A stretch of 64,000 nt of DNA. It comes from Calvatia gigantea. Lineage: Eukaryota > Basidiomycota > Agaricomycetes > Agaricales > Lycoperdaceae. Position 1 is the stretch's first letter; each line of letters begins with the position of its first letter. Below the pieces are notes generated by a model. The model ran no database searches, was not told where the DNA came from, and saw only the letters and a program-made list of their open reading frames with translations. The position numbers and the translations under genes are program-made. Shown one piece after another: positions 11,601-24,026 of the stretch. Location of the stretch: the NCBI GenBank assembly GCA_025093985.1, contig JACAAK010000012.1, forward strand, positions 2,108,001 to 2,172,000, written 5' to 3'.

Positions 11601-13562
11601 GAAAATAGGCGTCCAATTTCAATTGAAAGAGAAATAGATCGGACTCACCGACAAGAGCAGCAAAGGCAAAGGCAGCGCGTACGCGCCAATGCCCCTCCGG
11701 ACGAGATTATTCACGAGCGTAGAGCAAGGACTAATCATCCTGAATATGTGAGGCAAAGAGTTCGTGCTGAGCGGTACCCGCCACAACCCTTTGATATGCC
11801 TCCATTTCAGCTCCCTCCACATCCGGAACTGCCGCCTATGCCTGAAAACAATGATCCAACATCTCACGATGTAAATGATATGGACATTGAAAGGCTTGTC
11901 GCTGAGGGAGGAGTAAAATTGATCGATTTCTTGATACAGACGGTACACAACACCGCACATGGAGAGCCTGAAACTTTCCGTGATATGCTTAAGCTTCCTG
12001 AGCCTATCAAGGCAAAATGGATGGCTGCGTGTATCAAGGAACTCGAAGCATTGAAAAAACGTGGAGTATATGAACTTGTAGATCTTCCGAAAGGAAGGAG
12101 GATGGTTAAAAACCGTTGGGTATTTCTCGAGAAGTCTGATGGCCACCTGCGAGCTCGCTTAATTGCGAAAGGGTTCTCGCAGATTGAAGGCATCGACTAC
12201 AACGAGCTTTTCTCACCAGTTGTCCGCTACGAGTCTGCGCGCGTAAGCTTCACACTCGCTGCAATCCATGATTGGGATATGCATAGCGTTGACGTAAAAA
12301 CTGCCTATTTATATGGCAAACTAGACGAGGAAATATACATGGAACAGCCCGAAGGGTTTCGACTTCCCGGGCAGGAAGGGAAAGTATGGAGACTTAGATG
12401 AGCGATTTACGGCCTCAAACAAGCCAGTCGCCAGTGGTGGAAGGAATTGCATCAATCTATGATTGAGCTGGGATTTACCCGCTGCAAATCCGACTACGCT
12501 GTATATTTTCACAGACATCCGAAAACAAAAGAGCTTGTAGTAGCCATTGTCTACGTTGATGACGTGAATTTTTTGGGAAAGAAAAACTCCCCCCTCCTCA
12601 ATGAGTTGAAGGGAAAGTTTACCAAAAAGTGGGAATGCAGAGATCACGGTCCCTGTGAAGAATTCCTTGGGATGAAAATCTTGAGGAATCGCTCCAAGCG
12701 TCAAATCTTCATCCAACAGGTGAAATACCTGGATAAGATCTTACAGCGCTTCCAGGTTCCGCAGTCTGCCGCGGCTAAAACACCATTACCAGCTGGCTTC
12801 CAGTTCGTAACAAACAAGGAAACTGCATCGCACCCCTTCCGTCAAAAGTACCAACAATTGGTTGGATCTTTAATGTACTTGATGATCGGTACTAGGCCCG
12901 ACATAGCCTTTGCCGTAGTTAAGCTGGCACAACATGCCGCTAACCCCGCACCCGAGCACTATCGCACTGGAATTCATGTATTAAAGTACTTGTCTATGAC
13001 GAGGAACTATGCACTGAAATATGAAGGCGATACTGGGAAATCCGCGGTGACGCTGGAATGCCTCAGTGACTCGGATTGGGCTCAAGATACAGAAACCTGC
13101 CGATCTGTATCGGGAAATGTTTGCATGATCACGTCTGGTGCTGTCACTTGGACTTCGCGGCGACAAAAGACAGTTTCATTATCGTCCACTGAGGCGGAAT
13201 ATAAAGAACTGTCTGACACTTCACAACAAGTGAAATGGCTGTCACAGCTTCTGGAGGAGCTCAAAATTGAGCACCCAACTCCTATTCTCTACAGTGACAA
13301 CGATGGATCCAAATTTTGGACTGAAAATCCCATTGTTGAAAAACGATCGAAGCACGTGGACATTCATTACCACTATGTGCGAGAATTAGTCGAGGAGGGA
13401 ATAATTGTTATTGGTGATGTGTCTTCACAAGACAATCCCGCCGATATCTTTACGAAGAATCTTGGTGTAACCAAAATCAATCTCTTTCGCCCTGAACTTG
13501 GACTTATTTTTGGGTCCGACATCGAAGCATGGGATAAAACCGCTCGATCGTTGAAACGTTAA
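8635..13562 (+). pseudogene. Copia A gag C-terminus and pol (PR, IN, RT, RNase H)
   Basis: A polyglutamine and Lys/Gly-rich gag tail reads in one frame to about 9,460, with a TGA at 8678. The frame then changes into the protease block (LLDSGALYHVTG, near 9,790-9,830) and again near 10,020 into integrase. Integrase has WHRRMGHPS with a later C-x2-C, then the catalytic core. The usual RTDNGGEY motif reads RTNNGGEY at 10,608-10,631, a loss of the second catalytic Asp. RT begins near 11,950. It is cut by an in-frame TGA at 12,399-12,401 just before AIYGLKQA, then continues through YVDD near 12,553 and RNase H to TAA 13,562. A long proline-rich linker separates integrase and RT. The copy cannot make a normal polyprotein. 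Confidence 0.88.
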
Positions 13563-13587
13563 TCTCCCTCCTTCAAGTGAGGAGGAG
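13563..13587 (+). other. Copia A polypurine tract
   Basis: AAGTGAGGAGGAG directly precedes the 3' LTR, the expected primer site for plus-strand DNA synthesis. The same tract occurs next to the copia B 3' LTR at 30,814-30,835 on the minus strand. Confidence 0.7.
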
Positions 13588-13995
13588 TGTTGAATCTCGA
13601 TCTGTACCACTGCGTTGGTTCAGTCTATTTATAGCTGAAACAGATTCTTGAGTACTTCACTCTTGAAGAGAGATAACGGACAATGTACTAGACCGCACTC
13701 TAGATTGCTGGTCATGGTCTATTAAATAGAACAATGTACGCAGTATGCTCTGTATATGCTACTGGCAGATAAGACCTCACCTGTATTAGGTAGAACAGCG
13801 CACAGACCAGGGACATTAGATATATAAGACCTATGTAGTATGCGTATATTCCTTAGACAATCCAGTCTACTCTTCGCCCATTATTCCACTAAGATATCCA
13901 CTAGCTACGGTCTATAATCAATATCTCAACAAACCCAGTGAGTATGACTCCCCTCCACCACTAGTGCAAACTATTGTGGTGTACTCATCTTAACA
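13588..13995 (+). repeat. Copia A 3' LTR
   Basis: A complete LTR of 408 bases starting TGTTGAATC and ending TTAACA (TG...CA ends). It abuts gypsy internal sequence at 13,996 with no gypsy LTR between. The 5' part is related to the longer copia B LTR, so the two belong to related subfamilies. Confidence 0.88.
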
Positions 13996-14175
13996 GTTAG
14001 GACCACCCGTTGGCAGGAGGGTGCAACACATACGTTGAAGCCATGGTCCTCCCAAGTTTGCCCGCTTCGTCCATCTTCGTCCGCATCCACACATCATTCC
14101 GGGCGTCTAGACTCCGGTCATCTCACCTGCGTGACCTGCGCTTAACAGGAATACTGAGAGAGCTACATTGAAACC

Positions 14176-17100
14176 TTGGGAAAGGTCTTGGCAGCCTACT
14201 CCTCGGTACGAGGGATGAAAGCTTTATCCCAAGCAAAGACACCAATGGATCACTTATCATCACAAATTGACCATCAGTACAAAGAGTATCTGGGATACGC
14301 TGAACCCCTTAGACAGGAGGAACAACCGACTGCAATGCCATCATTGATATCCAGCACAAACACCATGGTCACCACCCGCACTCACCCGTTTGGTAAACCT
14401 GACGAATGTGATGGCCCTACTGAAGGAACGAGTAGAGTAACTGCTCCTGACCCAGACCCCAATGACTGGCAACGGTGCGTAACTTTATGCGCCAAGAGAT
14501 GGCGCGACCATGTTGCTTTTCAATGCTTGAGAGTACATGACCTCTCAAACTTGGGGGAATCCAGAATTGAGGACCAAGGTGTCATACTCAATGGACATCG
14601 TACCTTTGATGTGGATCTGCATGAAGGGGATGAAAATGATGAAATGCACAAGCTGGCACCAGAGGTGACACTACCTCAGAAAGCCAGACAGATGCAGTCT
14701 GTCACCATAAACCTGGAGGTGGTAACACATTCACCACCCAGAACTACCACACCAAGATTGGCTCCATTGGTCAGAGGGAACTCACAGCGAAATTCACCAC
14801 AAAACCCTCACTTCCAACAACCCTCAATGCCTCTTAGTGCCGTAGCACAGCACCTATCCATACCAAGGACCCTGGCTAGGGCATCAACTCAGGTAGTTGG
14901 CTCCATGCCTATGCCTATCCTGAATACCCCTAGTAGGTTTGGAATGGCAGGCCATTACTCAACACCTCGAGTAAAAACCTCACCATCCTCCATGGGACCA
15001 AACCGATTTCTGGGAGTACACCCAATTCCACCGGCTGAACCTAACTTAGGTCCTAACGCAGTAATGGGACCACTGCCGGTTCGAGACCACACACAGGTGA
15101 GAGGTCACTCTCTCGCTCATGAGGTCCCAAACGCATCACCCAGTGTAATGGAGACCCTACGAAGACACAAAGAAAAGATGCATGACTGCATCCGCCGAAC
15201 AGTGCAAGAGTACCTCGCACAACCCTTTGAGTTCCTGGTAGGATATAAGTCATCCAACCAGAGATTACCTCAGGATAGTGGAGTAGAACCATACTCCAGT
15301 AGCCAGAAATTTAGTGACTTAGAGAATTTTGTCTCTTCACTATGTATAGATTTCGCCTTACGAGGCGTAGGAGGAATAAGCCCTGCCTTGGATCGTCTAA
15401 GGCTTCAATTGCTCCCATATTACCTCAGAGGTGAGGCTAAGAACATAGTGATGAGGCACGTTATCAACGTCAATCGGACAAGATTTAACTGGACGTTCGA
15501 AGACGTCCTAATCACCCTGTATGACAGATTTGTGCTACCAACGTCAATGCATGACGCACATGAAGGCCTTTGTCATGTGCACTACAACATGACGATCAGA
15601 GTACAGGGCTTCTACGATGCCCTTATGGATCACACCCAGTGCATAATGGTGTACCCTGATAATTATTCACTCGTTGAAGTATTCCTGGAAGGAATACCTG
15701 AGGATATGAGAACAGATTTACTGTTCAATCATGGATTGACACCCGACGCCAACTCCCTTGATGATTTCCTCATGTTCACCATGTGGTATGAGAATAGGTT
15801 GAAGATCAACTCCTTCTATCATAAAAACTTGCAAACTAGCAAGAATAACAGCTCACTCTGGAGCTCTTTAAAGCAAACAGCACCTGCTAAGGCTCCTCAT
15901 GATCCTCATTGAAAGCTCATATTGCGTGGGACTACACTAGTCCCTTGAAATGTGGCTAATGGCTGCAAATACATACCCGTTAAGGAGGTAAACAAACCTC
16001 CTCCTCGACAATATGAACCCAGTCCCTCGAAACATCAAGACAACCGTAGTAATAGGACATTTAAACTGTCCTGTCCTGTGGCACAGCCACAAGAGGGCAC
16101 TAAGTGGCCTGACAAGCCGGTAGTGTGTTACAATTGTGGTGGCAACCACTATGCCAGTAATTGCCTGAATAAGGGCAAACAGAAATCATTTCTACGTGCT
16201 GCCCATACTGTGATCAGCAATCTCGAGGACATACCTGAGGAGGAACCCCAGGTAGAACTGGAAGAACCAGCGGAGGAAGAGCATACCTCCATACACAAAG
16301 AAGAAGTCAACCTTGTCGAGGTCGAGGTATATGACTCTGACTATGCAGAGTCCGAGGCATCAGGCGACTTTGATTTCCTTCATGCGATGAATGACACCGC
16401 AGTGGAGGAAGGCCCACAGGTAGAGATAGAACCTCGACGCATCAGATGTGTACAACTTCATGTTGAAAAGGAGCCTCAGATGAGGCCCCAAGTACCACTG
16501 AGCAAGAAACAGTATCTTGCTACATATGTCAACATCAACGGGGTTGATGCTTGGACTCTCTGGGACTCAGGAAATACCATGACTGGGTTGACACCAGCCT
16601 TTGCACATGTGGCCGATGTTGTGGTACACAACCTCGCCAACCCGCACAGTTTACAACTGGACATGGTCAGCAGTTGGTCTATCATTAAGTATGGAGCTAA
16701 CATCTCCATGAAGATCAGGTCAAACAATATCACCACGTACATTGATGTGGCCAACTTTGACCGATATGATCTAATAATGGGGGCTGGATTCATGAGAGCA
16801 CATAATGTTGTGCTCAACTTCATAAATAACCAAGTAGAACTACTTGGTGAACGCTTCAACACAGTAAATGTTGCTGGTGAAACGGATTCTCATCTTTGTT
16901 GGCACTGAGCCACGAAGAAGGTCATGATAGAGGAGGTCAATGATCCAGACACTCCTCGCACCATCGATGCGAACTGGGTGCTGATAGACAACCCCCTCCC
17001 AGCAAGGCCTAACAGTCTCTACTATGACCACTGCATGCCAGCAGAATGGAATGCGATGGTGGATGATATATCCACCAAATATCAGTTTGGGATAAAAGAT

Positions 17101-20100
17101 ATCCCCCAAACTGGATTTTGTCAACCTGCTGATGGAGAGGTGGATGAACCTATTGTCCTCAACTTCATGAAATATCCTGAGCCTAAGATCCCTGAGGCAT
17201 TGCGAAATCATAATGCTATGAAGATGCCACCCAAGGAAGCACTTGACCAAGTGCTTCGAGGGAAAGCATCCTGGATCATTGGGAAACAACCTGACAAGGT
17301 CGTAATTAAGCTCGACCTTGAACATCTTCATAACCAGTGGTACAAAGAGTTCAAAGATATAATGCAGGGCACGCCTGATGAGCTGCCCCCTCTACGTGAA
17401 GTCAATCATGAGATAAATCTCATTAACGACAATGTACGGTATAGTAACTGTACCCCTTGTTGCCCTCACTCAATGCGGCCTCAATTTTATGAAAAACTGG
17501 ACTGCTATGTGAGAGCTGGCTGGTGGGAGCCTAAACAGGCTACTCAAGCCTTACCCCTACTGTGCATCCCAAAGAAAGACGGTAAACTCAGGACCATCAT
17601 AGATGCCTGCGAGCACAATGATAATACAGTAAAGGATGTTACACCTTTACCTGACCAGGAAATCATCTGAGAGGATGTCACCTGAGTGAAATTTCGCTCC
17701 AAAATCGACTTGGCTGATGCCTATGAACAGGTGCAAATTTGCCCTGAGAACGTCAGCAAGACTGCCTTTTCAACGATAGCTGGGACATATCTCAGCCATA
17801 TCATGCAACAAGGGGATTGTAATGCCCCTGCTACATTCCAACAGCTAATGACCACAATTTTTCGCGATGTTATTGGCATATTCCTACATGCCTACTTAGA
17901 TGATTGTTTCATCTATTCAGACTCGGTTGAAGATCACGAAGTTCACCTTCGTATAGTCTTTGAAAGATTAAGAGTGAATCAGCTCTTTATCAAGTGGGCT
18001 AAATGTGAGCTGTACGCAGACAGAGTGGACTGCCTTGGCTACATTATCGATGATCAGGGTATTCACACTGACCACGATAAGCTCAATTGGATAATGGAGT
18101 GGCGCACTCCGCGAGTATATAACGATGTCTAGCATTTCATTGGACTCGTCAATTATTTGTCGAACTTCCTGCCCGACATATCAGCCTATACTGGGCTGAT
18201 AATGTCCATCACTCAGAATGGGACACCATTTCATTGGAGACTGCTTCACCAGCAGTGCTTCGATATGATAAAACATATCTGCCAGAAGACACCTGTGCTG
18301 AAGCCTATTGACCCACACACAGGAGTACCTATCTGGGTCATTTGCGATGCCTCTAAGACCAGCATCGGAGCAGTGTATGGTCAAGGGGATAAATGGACGA
18401 AATGTTGTCCAGCAGGGTTAATGTTGTGTAAGTTTACACCTGCGCAACAAAATTATGCAGTACATGAGCTAGAAATGCTCGCTATCCTCGAAGCCCTAAT
18501 GTGCTGGGAGGATAAACTCATGGGTTACAAAATCCACATCATAACCAACCATAAGGCACTAGAGTTTTTTAAGACTCAAGCTAACTTATCTAGTCGGCAG
18601 CAGAGGTGGATAAACTACCTCGCACGATTCTGGTTTGACATAACATATGTCAAAGGAGAAAAGAACAAGGTAGCAGACTGCTTATCTCACTACTTTGAAA
18701 GTGACTTGCTGGGTGAGCTTCATCACCCCGCCGAATACGTTAATGTCGATGCCTGTATCGACCCAGAATCTGAGGACCTTCCTCAGGACAGGGCTAGGGA
18801 AGCCAAGCAGCATAAAGAACATCTCCATGCTATCCAAGTAGAGGGATTGTGTCGAAGTTCATGACTTCGAGAGAAACAAGATGCAAAGGCTAACAAAGCC
18901 AAAGATCTTGAGGAAGCAGATAAGTGAATTGAAGGAGAAAAGTCTCCCTCTGTGGCTGCTACCTCTGGATCGGTTGGTGAAACAACACCGCCTACAGAAC
19001 TGACAGTTGCAGATATGCTGAAAAATCAGCACATCTCTGATAAAGTAATAGAAGTACCAGATGACTTCCTGGATAAGGTATGGAACAGATACACGAATGA
19101 TCCGTTCCTGTCTAAATTGCTGAATGACATCAGTCAGCATAATAATAACTTTTCATTAGAGGAGAAACTCCTCTATAAAAAGAACACTGATGGTGAACTA
19201 GTGTTGTGTATACCAAATGATCGTGAACTCATCATGATCTTAATAACCTAGGGCCATGAGATCATGGGCCACTATAGTGACCAACAGATGAATGAATACA
19301 TTCGTCGCTAGTATTGGTGGCCAAAAATGACTTGCGACATACGCGAGTTTTGCAGATTGTGTCAGACATGTCAAATGTCTAAGACATCAAACACGAAACC
19401 AGCGGGGAAGCTGCATTCACTTACCATCCCAACGAAACCTTGGGATTCCATTGGAATGGATTTTGTCAGACCATTCCCAGAATCTGAAGGATTTAACTTT
19501 TTATGGGTAATCATTTGTAGAATGACCAGTATGGTCCACTTAATACCCGTACACACAAAAATGAAAGTCTCCGAACTTTCATGGATCTACCTTCGAGAGG
19601 TAGTGAGACTTCATGGTCTCCTGAAGTCAATAGTAAGCGACTGTGACCCACAGTTCACATCAGCATGGTGGCAACACCTACATAAGCTTATGCAGGCAAA
19701 ACTACTCATGTCCATGTCATTTCACCCGCAAATGGATGGTCAAACTGAATGGGCCAATTGGGACATTGGCCAAATTTTTCGTGCGGTCATGTGCCACAAC
19801 CAGAAAGATTGGGTAAATAAATTACCCATGACAGAGTTCGCGATTAACACAAGCATATCTGCCATGACTGGTTATGCACTGTTCAAATTGAATGGAGGGT
19901 ATATGCCCTCTATGGTTAGAGAGTTACGGAGCAATAAAATTGCTCCCAAGGGAATTAAAGCATTCGCTGAGAATGCACTCGGTAACTTAGCTGAGGCACA
20001 CAATGCTATTATAGAAGCCAGAGCGTTCCAAATGCTCAACACGAACAAAAAGCGGGGCGACGAACCCACAATTAAGGAAGGGGACTTGGTGTATTTGTCC

Positions 20101-20541
20101 ACCAAGAACCTCAATTTACCTAAGAACAGGGCGTCAAAGCTCTGTCCCAAGTTTATTGGACTGTACAAGGTCCTAAGGGCGAATCCCAGTGTGCCAACAT
20201 ACACACTAGAGTTACTGCCGGCGCTGGCGAGCCGGAGGATCAACCCTACATTCCATGTAGGGTTGTTAAGACCATTCATCATGTCAAACGATGTGTTATT
20301 CCCCAATAGGGCATCCCCTGAGCCCTATGACTTTGGTCTCAATGACGAACATGAATGGTTCATCAACGAGATCACAGCACACCGTCGTGACAATCACGAC
20401 AAACTGGAATTCGAGGTAAGGTGGAGTCTGGGAGACACCATTTGGGAACCTTACGAGGTCTGCAAGAAATTGGCAGCCCTCAACAGATATCTGGAATTGC
20501 ATGGCGTCTGCCGTGTAAATCAGCTCCTGAAAAGGAAATGA
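14176..20541 (+). pseudogene. Gypsy gag-pol (gag, CCHC, PR, RT, RNase H, IN, chromodomain)
   Basis: A single plus-strand frame runs the whole length, interrupted by ten in-frame stops at 15,910, 15,946, 16,906, 17,668, 17,683, 18,130, 18,862, 18,925, 19,249 and 19,309. The start used here is simply the left edge of the open frame. The retrotransposon gag fold lies around 15,300-15,830. A zinc knuckle near 16,126 has spacing C-x2-C-x3-H-x4-C, one residue short of canonical. Protease WDSGNT is at 16,561. RT YLDD is at 17,893-17,904. RNase H (DASKTSIGA) starts near 18,346. Integrase spans about 19,252-20,000 with all three acidic residues. Arg residues next to them are changed (SDCD where SDRD is usual; TEWANW where TERANR is usual), consistent with C-to-T changes. 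The chromodomain lies near 20,340-20,500 (EVRWSLGDTIWEPYE). Confidence 0.88.
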
Positions 20542-20718
20542 TAGTGCCTTGGAGAGGTGTCATACGATTACATCCCATCAGGAAAAACTAACCAAAGTCT
20601 ATCAGCTTTGGTAATACGAGGCCTTGGCAGAATTAGCCGCCTTTTTTTCCTTCTCCTTACTTACAACCACCACCGAACCTGTTTTTCTACAACAACTTGC
20701 ATTCCCCACCACACAACC

Positions 20719-23490
20719 ATGTCCTCCGCCACACTAACACACGGTCATGGTAGACCTCGCTGCCCATCATGAACACAAGGACGTGGACATGGAGACCCTG
20801 AACGAGGGTCTAGTAGGGGGGGAAGAAGGGAAGAATTGTCTTCCCAACAGAATACCCAACCACCTCCTCAGCAATGACAACCACAATATCCGCCACCAGA
20901 ATTCAGAGAAGGCGGGCGATACGGCCCTCCACCACGACACCAGTCATACAACGACAGGTACATGTCGTCATTATACAAACCACCTCGGGGTAGACCTCAC
21001 AGACCACCACCGAGCACATCATTACTACATGACGAGGAGTACTCCTCATCATCTCAATCCACTGGAGCCAGAGGAAAGAAACGGCATTGTGAGCGAAGCC
21101 CACCACCAGCCACGAGCTCATCACAACCTTCCAGGCAAGGGAGCTATGCTCCTGCCACCACCCGAAATGACGAGGTAATATCTTGTCTACTTGAGGCCAG
21201 GATTGACGAGAACCTCATCGAGTTCCTCAACCTCGAAGATTAAGCTGGCGTGATAGTAATCACAGACCTTCTGGGCGTATTGGACGCAGTACAAGCTAAG
21301 AACAAATGACTCAGCAACAAGGTCAAGATCTTAACAGAGCGAGCCTTCGCTCCCCTGCCGAGACCACAACATAGTGCTACAAGGGCAGAATACGAGAGCA
21401 GGAAACCGGACGCATACTCATGTCCCACTACAAGCAACCCTGGACCACTGACATCCAGGATGACTCATCCCAAGTTGCAAGAATCAGCCAGGGTGAGTGA
21501 TACATTCACCACACCTCAAACGACTGTGGCCCCGGCAAAGAAAAATCTGCCCCCACTGGTAGAACAGGACAACAGCCACATAGACAAAGACATCCTGATG
21601 ACAGATGACACACGGCCACAGGGAATGCGTCCAACGGAAACACTGCCTGAGGCAGCACCACCAGGGTGGTCGTTTGAGGACCCAATAAGGGTATCCGCTC
21701 CCGGAACCCTGGTTCCTCCTTCCCAAATTCAACTGGATGATCGTTTGGAACGATCAAAGAAAACCACAAAGAAACAGAGCATGTACGATGAATCTGACTC
21801 AGACTCAGGTGCATCAAGCGACAACAGCAAGGACCCGGAGGAGATGACTCCTCAACAATGCAAGAAGGCCGCCAGGAAGGCGGAACAGCAGAAGAAGGAG
21901 CACAAGCAGAAAGTGCACTGGGACCCTGGCCAGATCCCCGACACATGGGGCATGATCAAAACACACACCGGAGTTACTGAGTGCAATAATGAAATGCGCT
22001 ACATGCTGTCATGGAGAGTGCATCACTCTCCACGAATGAATATAGTTACCACTGGGGGGTCGGGATTGGTACAATCAAGGGCCGACGCGACTCGCAGCCC
22101 CCAATATGAGCCCTGACACGCAGTATATCATGCTGCCCCTCGAGGGCTGCCCATGAACCCATATAAAGTTGACCAACTTTGCAGTGTGGTTGCCGGGACC
22201 CATCATACTGCAAAAACCTGTTTAAAAGCGCACACACTTCTCTACGAGCTATACACTATTGCATCTAGAACCATGCCTGGGTTCCGTGACCACATGATGC
22301 AGTACATATTAAACAGCAGCCTCATCGAGGAGAGAGCACACAATGATATACCTGCAGACTCTCCTGCATGGGCTGACTTCCATACACCCATGCACTGGAA
22401 TTATGGTGGCGCCCTAACAGGCAACTAGAACAACCAGAACAACCCGAACAAGAGAGCAGGCGTGCGCCAGCCTGATATGGTGGAAATGCTCCACATCGAT
22501 ACTGTGGGGCAACATATGATGTTGCATGGCCATCTGGGGATGAAGAATTTCACCAACGGGACTGTCATCAACTTCATGTATGGTGTTCATCGGTGATCCG
22601 CCTTTGGATATGGCCTTCTTAGGCTGCTCGCCCCCAAGGATCGCGAACTATGCGTATCATTCCAATGATGATTCACCGTTATCGTGGCAAGCCCCAACAT
22701 GTATCATGACACAATCGCACAATACAACGAGAATAACCCTACTGCCCTATTCCAGGAGCAGTCTGGGCCAGTGTACGCAATCCGGCATGCCATTCTCCCC
22801 GAGAACTCCAAGGGGAACATCTCTCTCGACGACATCATGGGGGCCATGGTTTACAACTGGATTCCCCCCGTATGGATAGACCATGCATACCTGTACAGCC
22901 TGCACTTCATGGCCCACTCTTACTCCGGGTCTGCACTCCATGATGCTCTCCTTCATGAGCATGACAACAAACGTCTTCGTTGTCTCCAGGAGTTTGGCAT
23001 GCCCCCTGCCATCCCCAAATGGGACGGGTGGAGATATCCCACCTACGAAGACAATCTTTGTCTCATGGTAATGACCTATAAAGAAGATGAAAAGCAAATG
23101 GACATTGGCTATGGCGATGGCCGATGGCTTCTCATAGGGGAATCCCCCTACTTCACTCACTTAGTGACAGGTCCGACTCGGACACATCAAATGGTTGATG
23201 TACCGGTGCTGCCAGAAACTGATGGGAACATGCAATGTGACCCCCCCAGCATGCTCGTCCCTCACCCATCCACCATCAAGGAGAACAGTGATGAAGAATT
23301 CGGGCCCGACACTATGGACGTAGCCCTGGACAACACCATCCCGATCGACCAGGCAACTGACACAGTTGCCCCAACAACCACTCCAAACCCCTCATCAGAG
23401 ATCTCTGGAGCTCCTGCACCCCCAGCCGAAGCCTCACCAACAGGATCGGATGACTCTAATGCCACTGCTCGTCAGTCTAAGGCCACATAA
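20719..23490 (+). pseudogene. Second gypsy reading frame (ORF2), about 923 codons, function unknown
   Basis: From ATG 20,719 (context CAACCATGT) one frame runs to TAA 23,488-23,490. It is broken by in-frame stops at 20,770, 20,875, 21,241, 21,307, 22,114, 22,426, 22,594, 22,666 and 22,669. It is in the same frame number as gag-pol and starts about 180 bases after it. The predicted product begins with an Arg-Gly-rich, then Pro/Gln-rich segment (about 20,770-21,100). The middle has an acidic Asp/Ser run followed by a Lys/Gln/Ala-rich probable coiled coil (about 21,780-21,930). Two more structured-looking parts follow (about 21,930-22,430 and 22,690-23,170), then an acidic Thr/Pro/Ser-rich tail. 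No signal peptide or membrane segment is seen, so it does not look like an envelope protein. I do not recognise the family. Confidence 0.7.
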
Positions 23491-23727
23491 CCGTAACTGA
23501 AGACCAGCGACGAGGCGCCCACTTGCCCCTCACATACCTACCTATTGGCTGGTACTCCTTTCTCAATCGTTGAGTCCGTGTAACTGTGGGCTCAATGTTC
23601 AGACTTAATAGGTTGCGATTCGTGACCCACAAAATAAAATAAAACCTAAACCGATGTCGAGGCCAGTGTATCCACTGTCCTCTCAAACCATCTTGATCAG
23701 ACTGTGTACCAGTCTTGTCGGGGGGTG

Positions 23728-23986
23728 TGTAAGGGGTAATCCCCCACCCTTTCCTTTATTGGACTTGTCATTATTCCTTTATCGCATGCCATTTTTTATT
23801 TCTTTATTTTCCCTTGTTTTGTGCCATAAAACAAATGCAAACTTAGTCGCTATATAATGCCCTGTATGTCGAGCTGTTACAGCTCGACTATTATCTTTTT
23901 GTTATACATATGTTTACCAATATACACAGGTCAAGCGTATTTCGTGTGACTTAAGATATATAGCCCGTAAAGTGTCTTGCTTTACA
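23728..23986 (+). repeat. Gypsy 3' LTR
   Basis: Starts TGTAAGG and ends TTTACA, 259 bases, preceded by a G-rich tract (TCGGGGGGTG) that serves as the polypurine tract. It contains a TATATAA-like box near 23,852. The partner LTR is not in the expected position near 14 kb; only a 43-base remnant of the same LTR end is seen at 4,287-4,331. Confidence 0.75.
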
Positions 23987-24026
23987 TTGGTACCCTCTGA
24001 ACTGGGAACAGATTTTGATTGGTCTC

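Larger units (their letters stand above)
4882..13995 (+). mobile_element. Ty1/copia LTR retrotransposon A, interrupted by host DNA
   Basis: The element has a 5' LTR (4882-5259, lacking its first 30 bases), a leader and gag start (5260-5640), about 3 kb of host DNA (5641-8634), the rest of gag and pol (8635-13,562), a purine-rich tract, and a complete 3' LTR (13,588-13,995). The domain order PR, integrase, RT, RNase H defines Ty1/copia. I counted four differences over the 378 aligned LTR bases, all transitions, so the insertion is fairly recent. It is defective: the gag middle is missing, two frame changes occur, two in-frame stops are present (8678 and 12,399), and an integrase catalytic Asp is lost. 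Confidence 0.85.
13996..23986 (+). mobile_element. Ty3/gypsy chromodomain retrotransposon (chromovirus) with an extra 3' frame
   Basis: The element has an internal leader from 13,996, gag-pol in one frame (14,176-20,541), a second frame (20,719-23,490), a G-rich tract, and a 3' LTR (23,728-23,986). PR, RT, RNase H, integrase and C-terminal chromodomain follow in gypsy order. No 5' LTR is present: copia A abuts at 13,995. At nearly 10 kb it is long for a fungal gypsy element, because about 3 kb lie between pol and the LTR. All premature stops in both frames are TGA, TAG or TAA that single transitions could make; no frameshift was found. Confidence 0.85.

Noticed and set aside
22580..22879. Plus-strand frame of 99 codons inside the gypsy ORF2
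   Set aside because: It is out of frame with ORF2, which is coding-like on both sides; this is a shadow.
20719..23490. Envelope gene in the gypsy element
   Set aside because: The frame has no signal peptide, membrane anchor or cleavage-site-like sequence, so env was rejected in favour of unknown ORF2.
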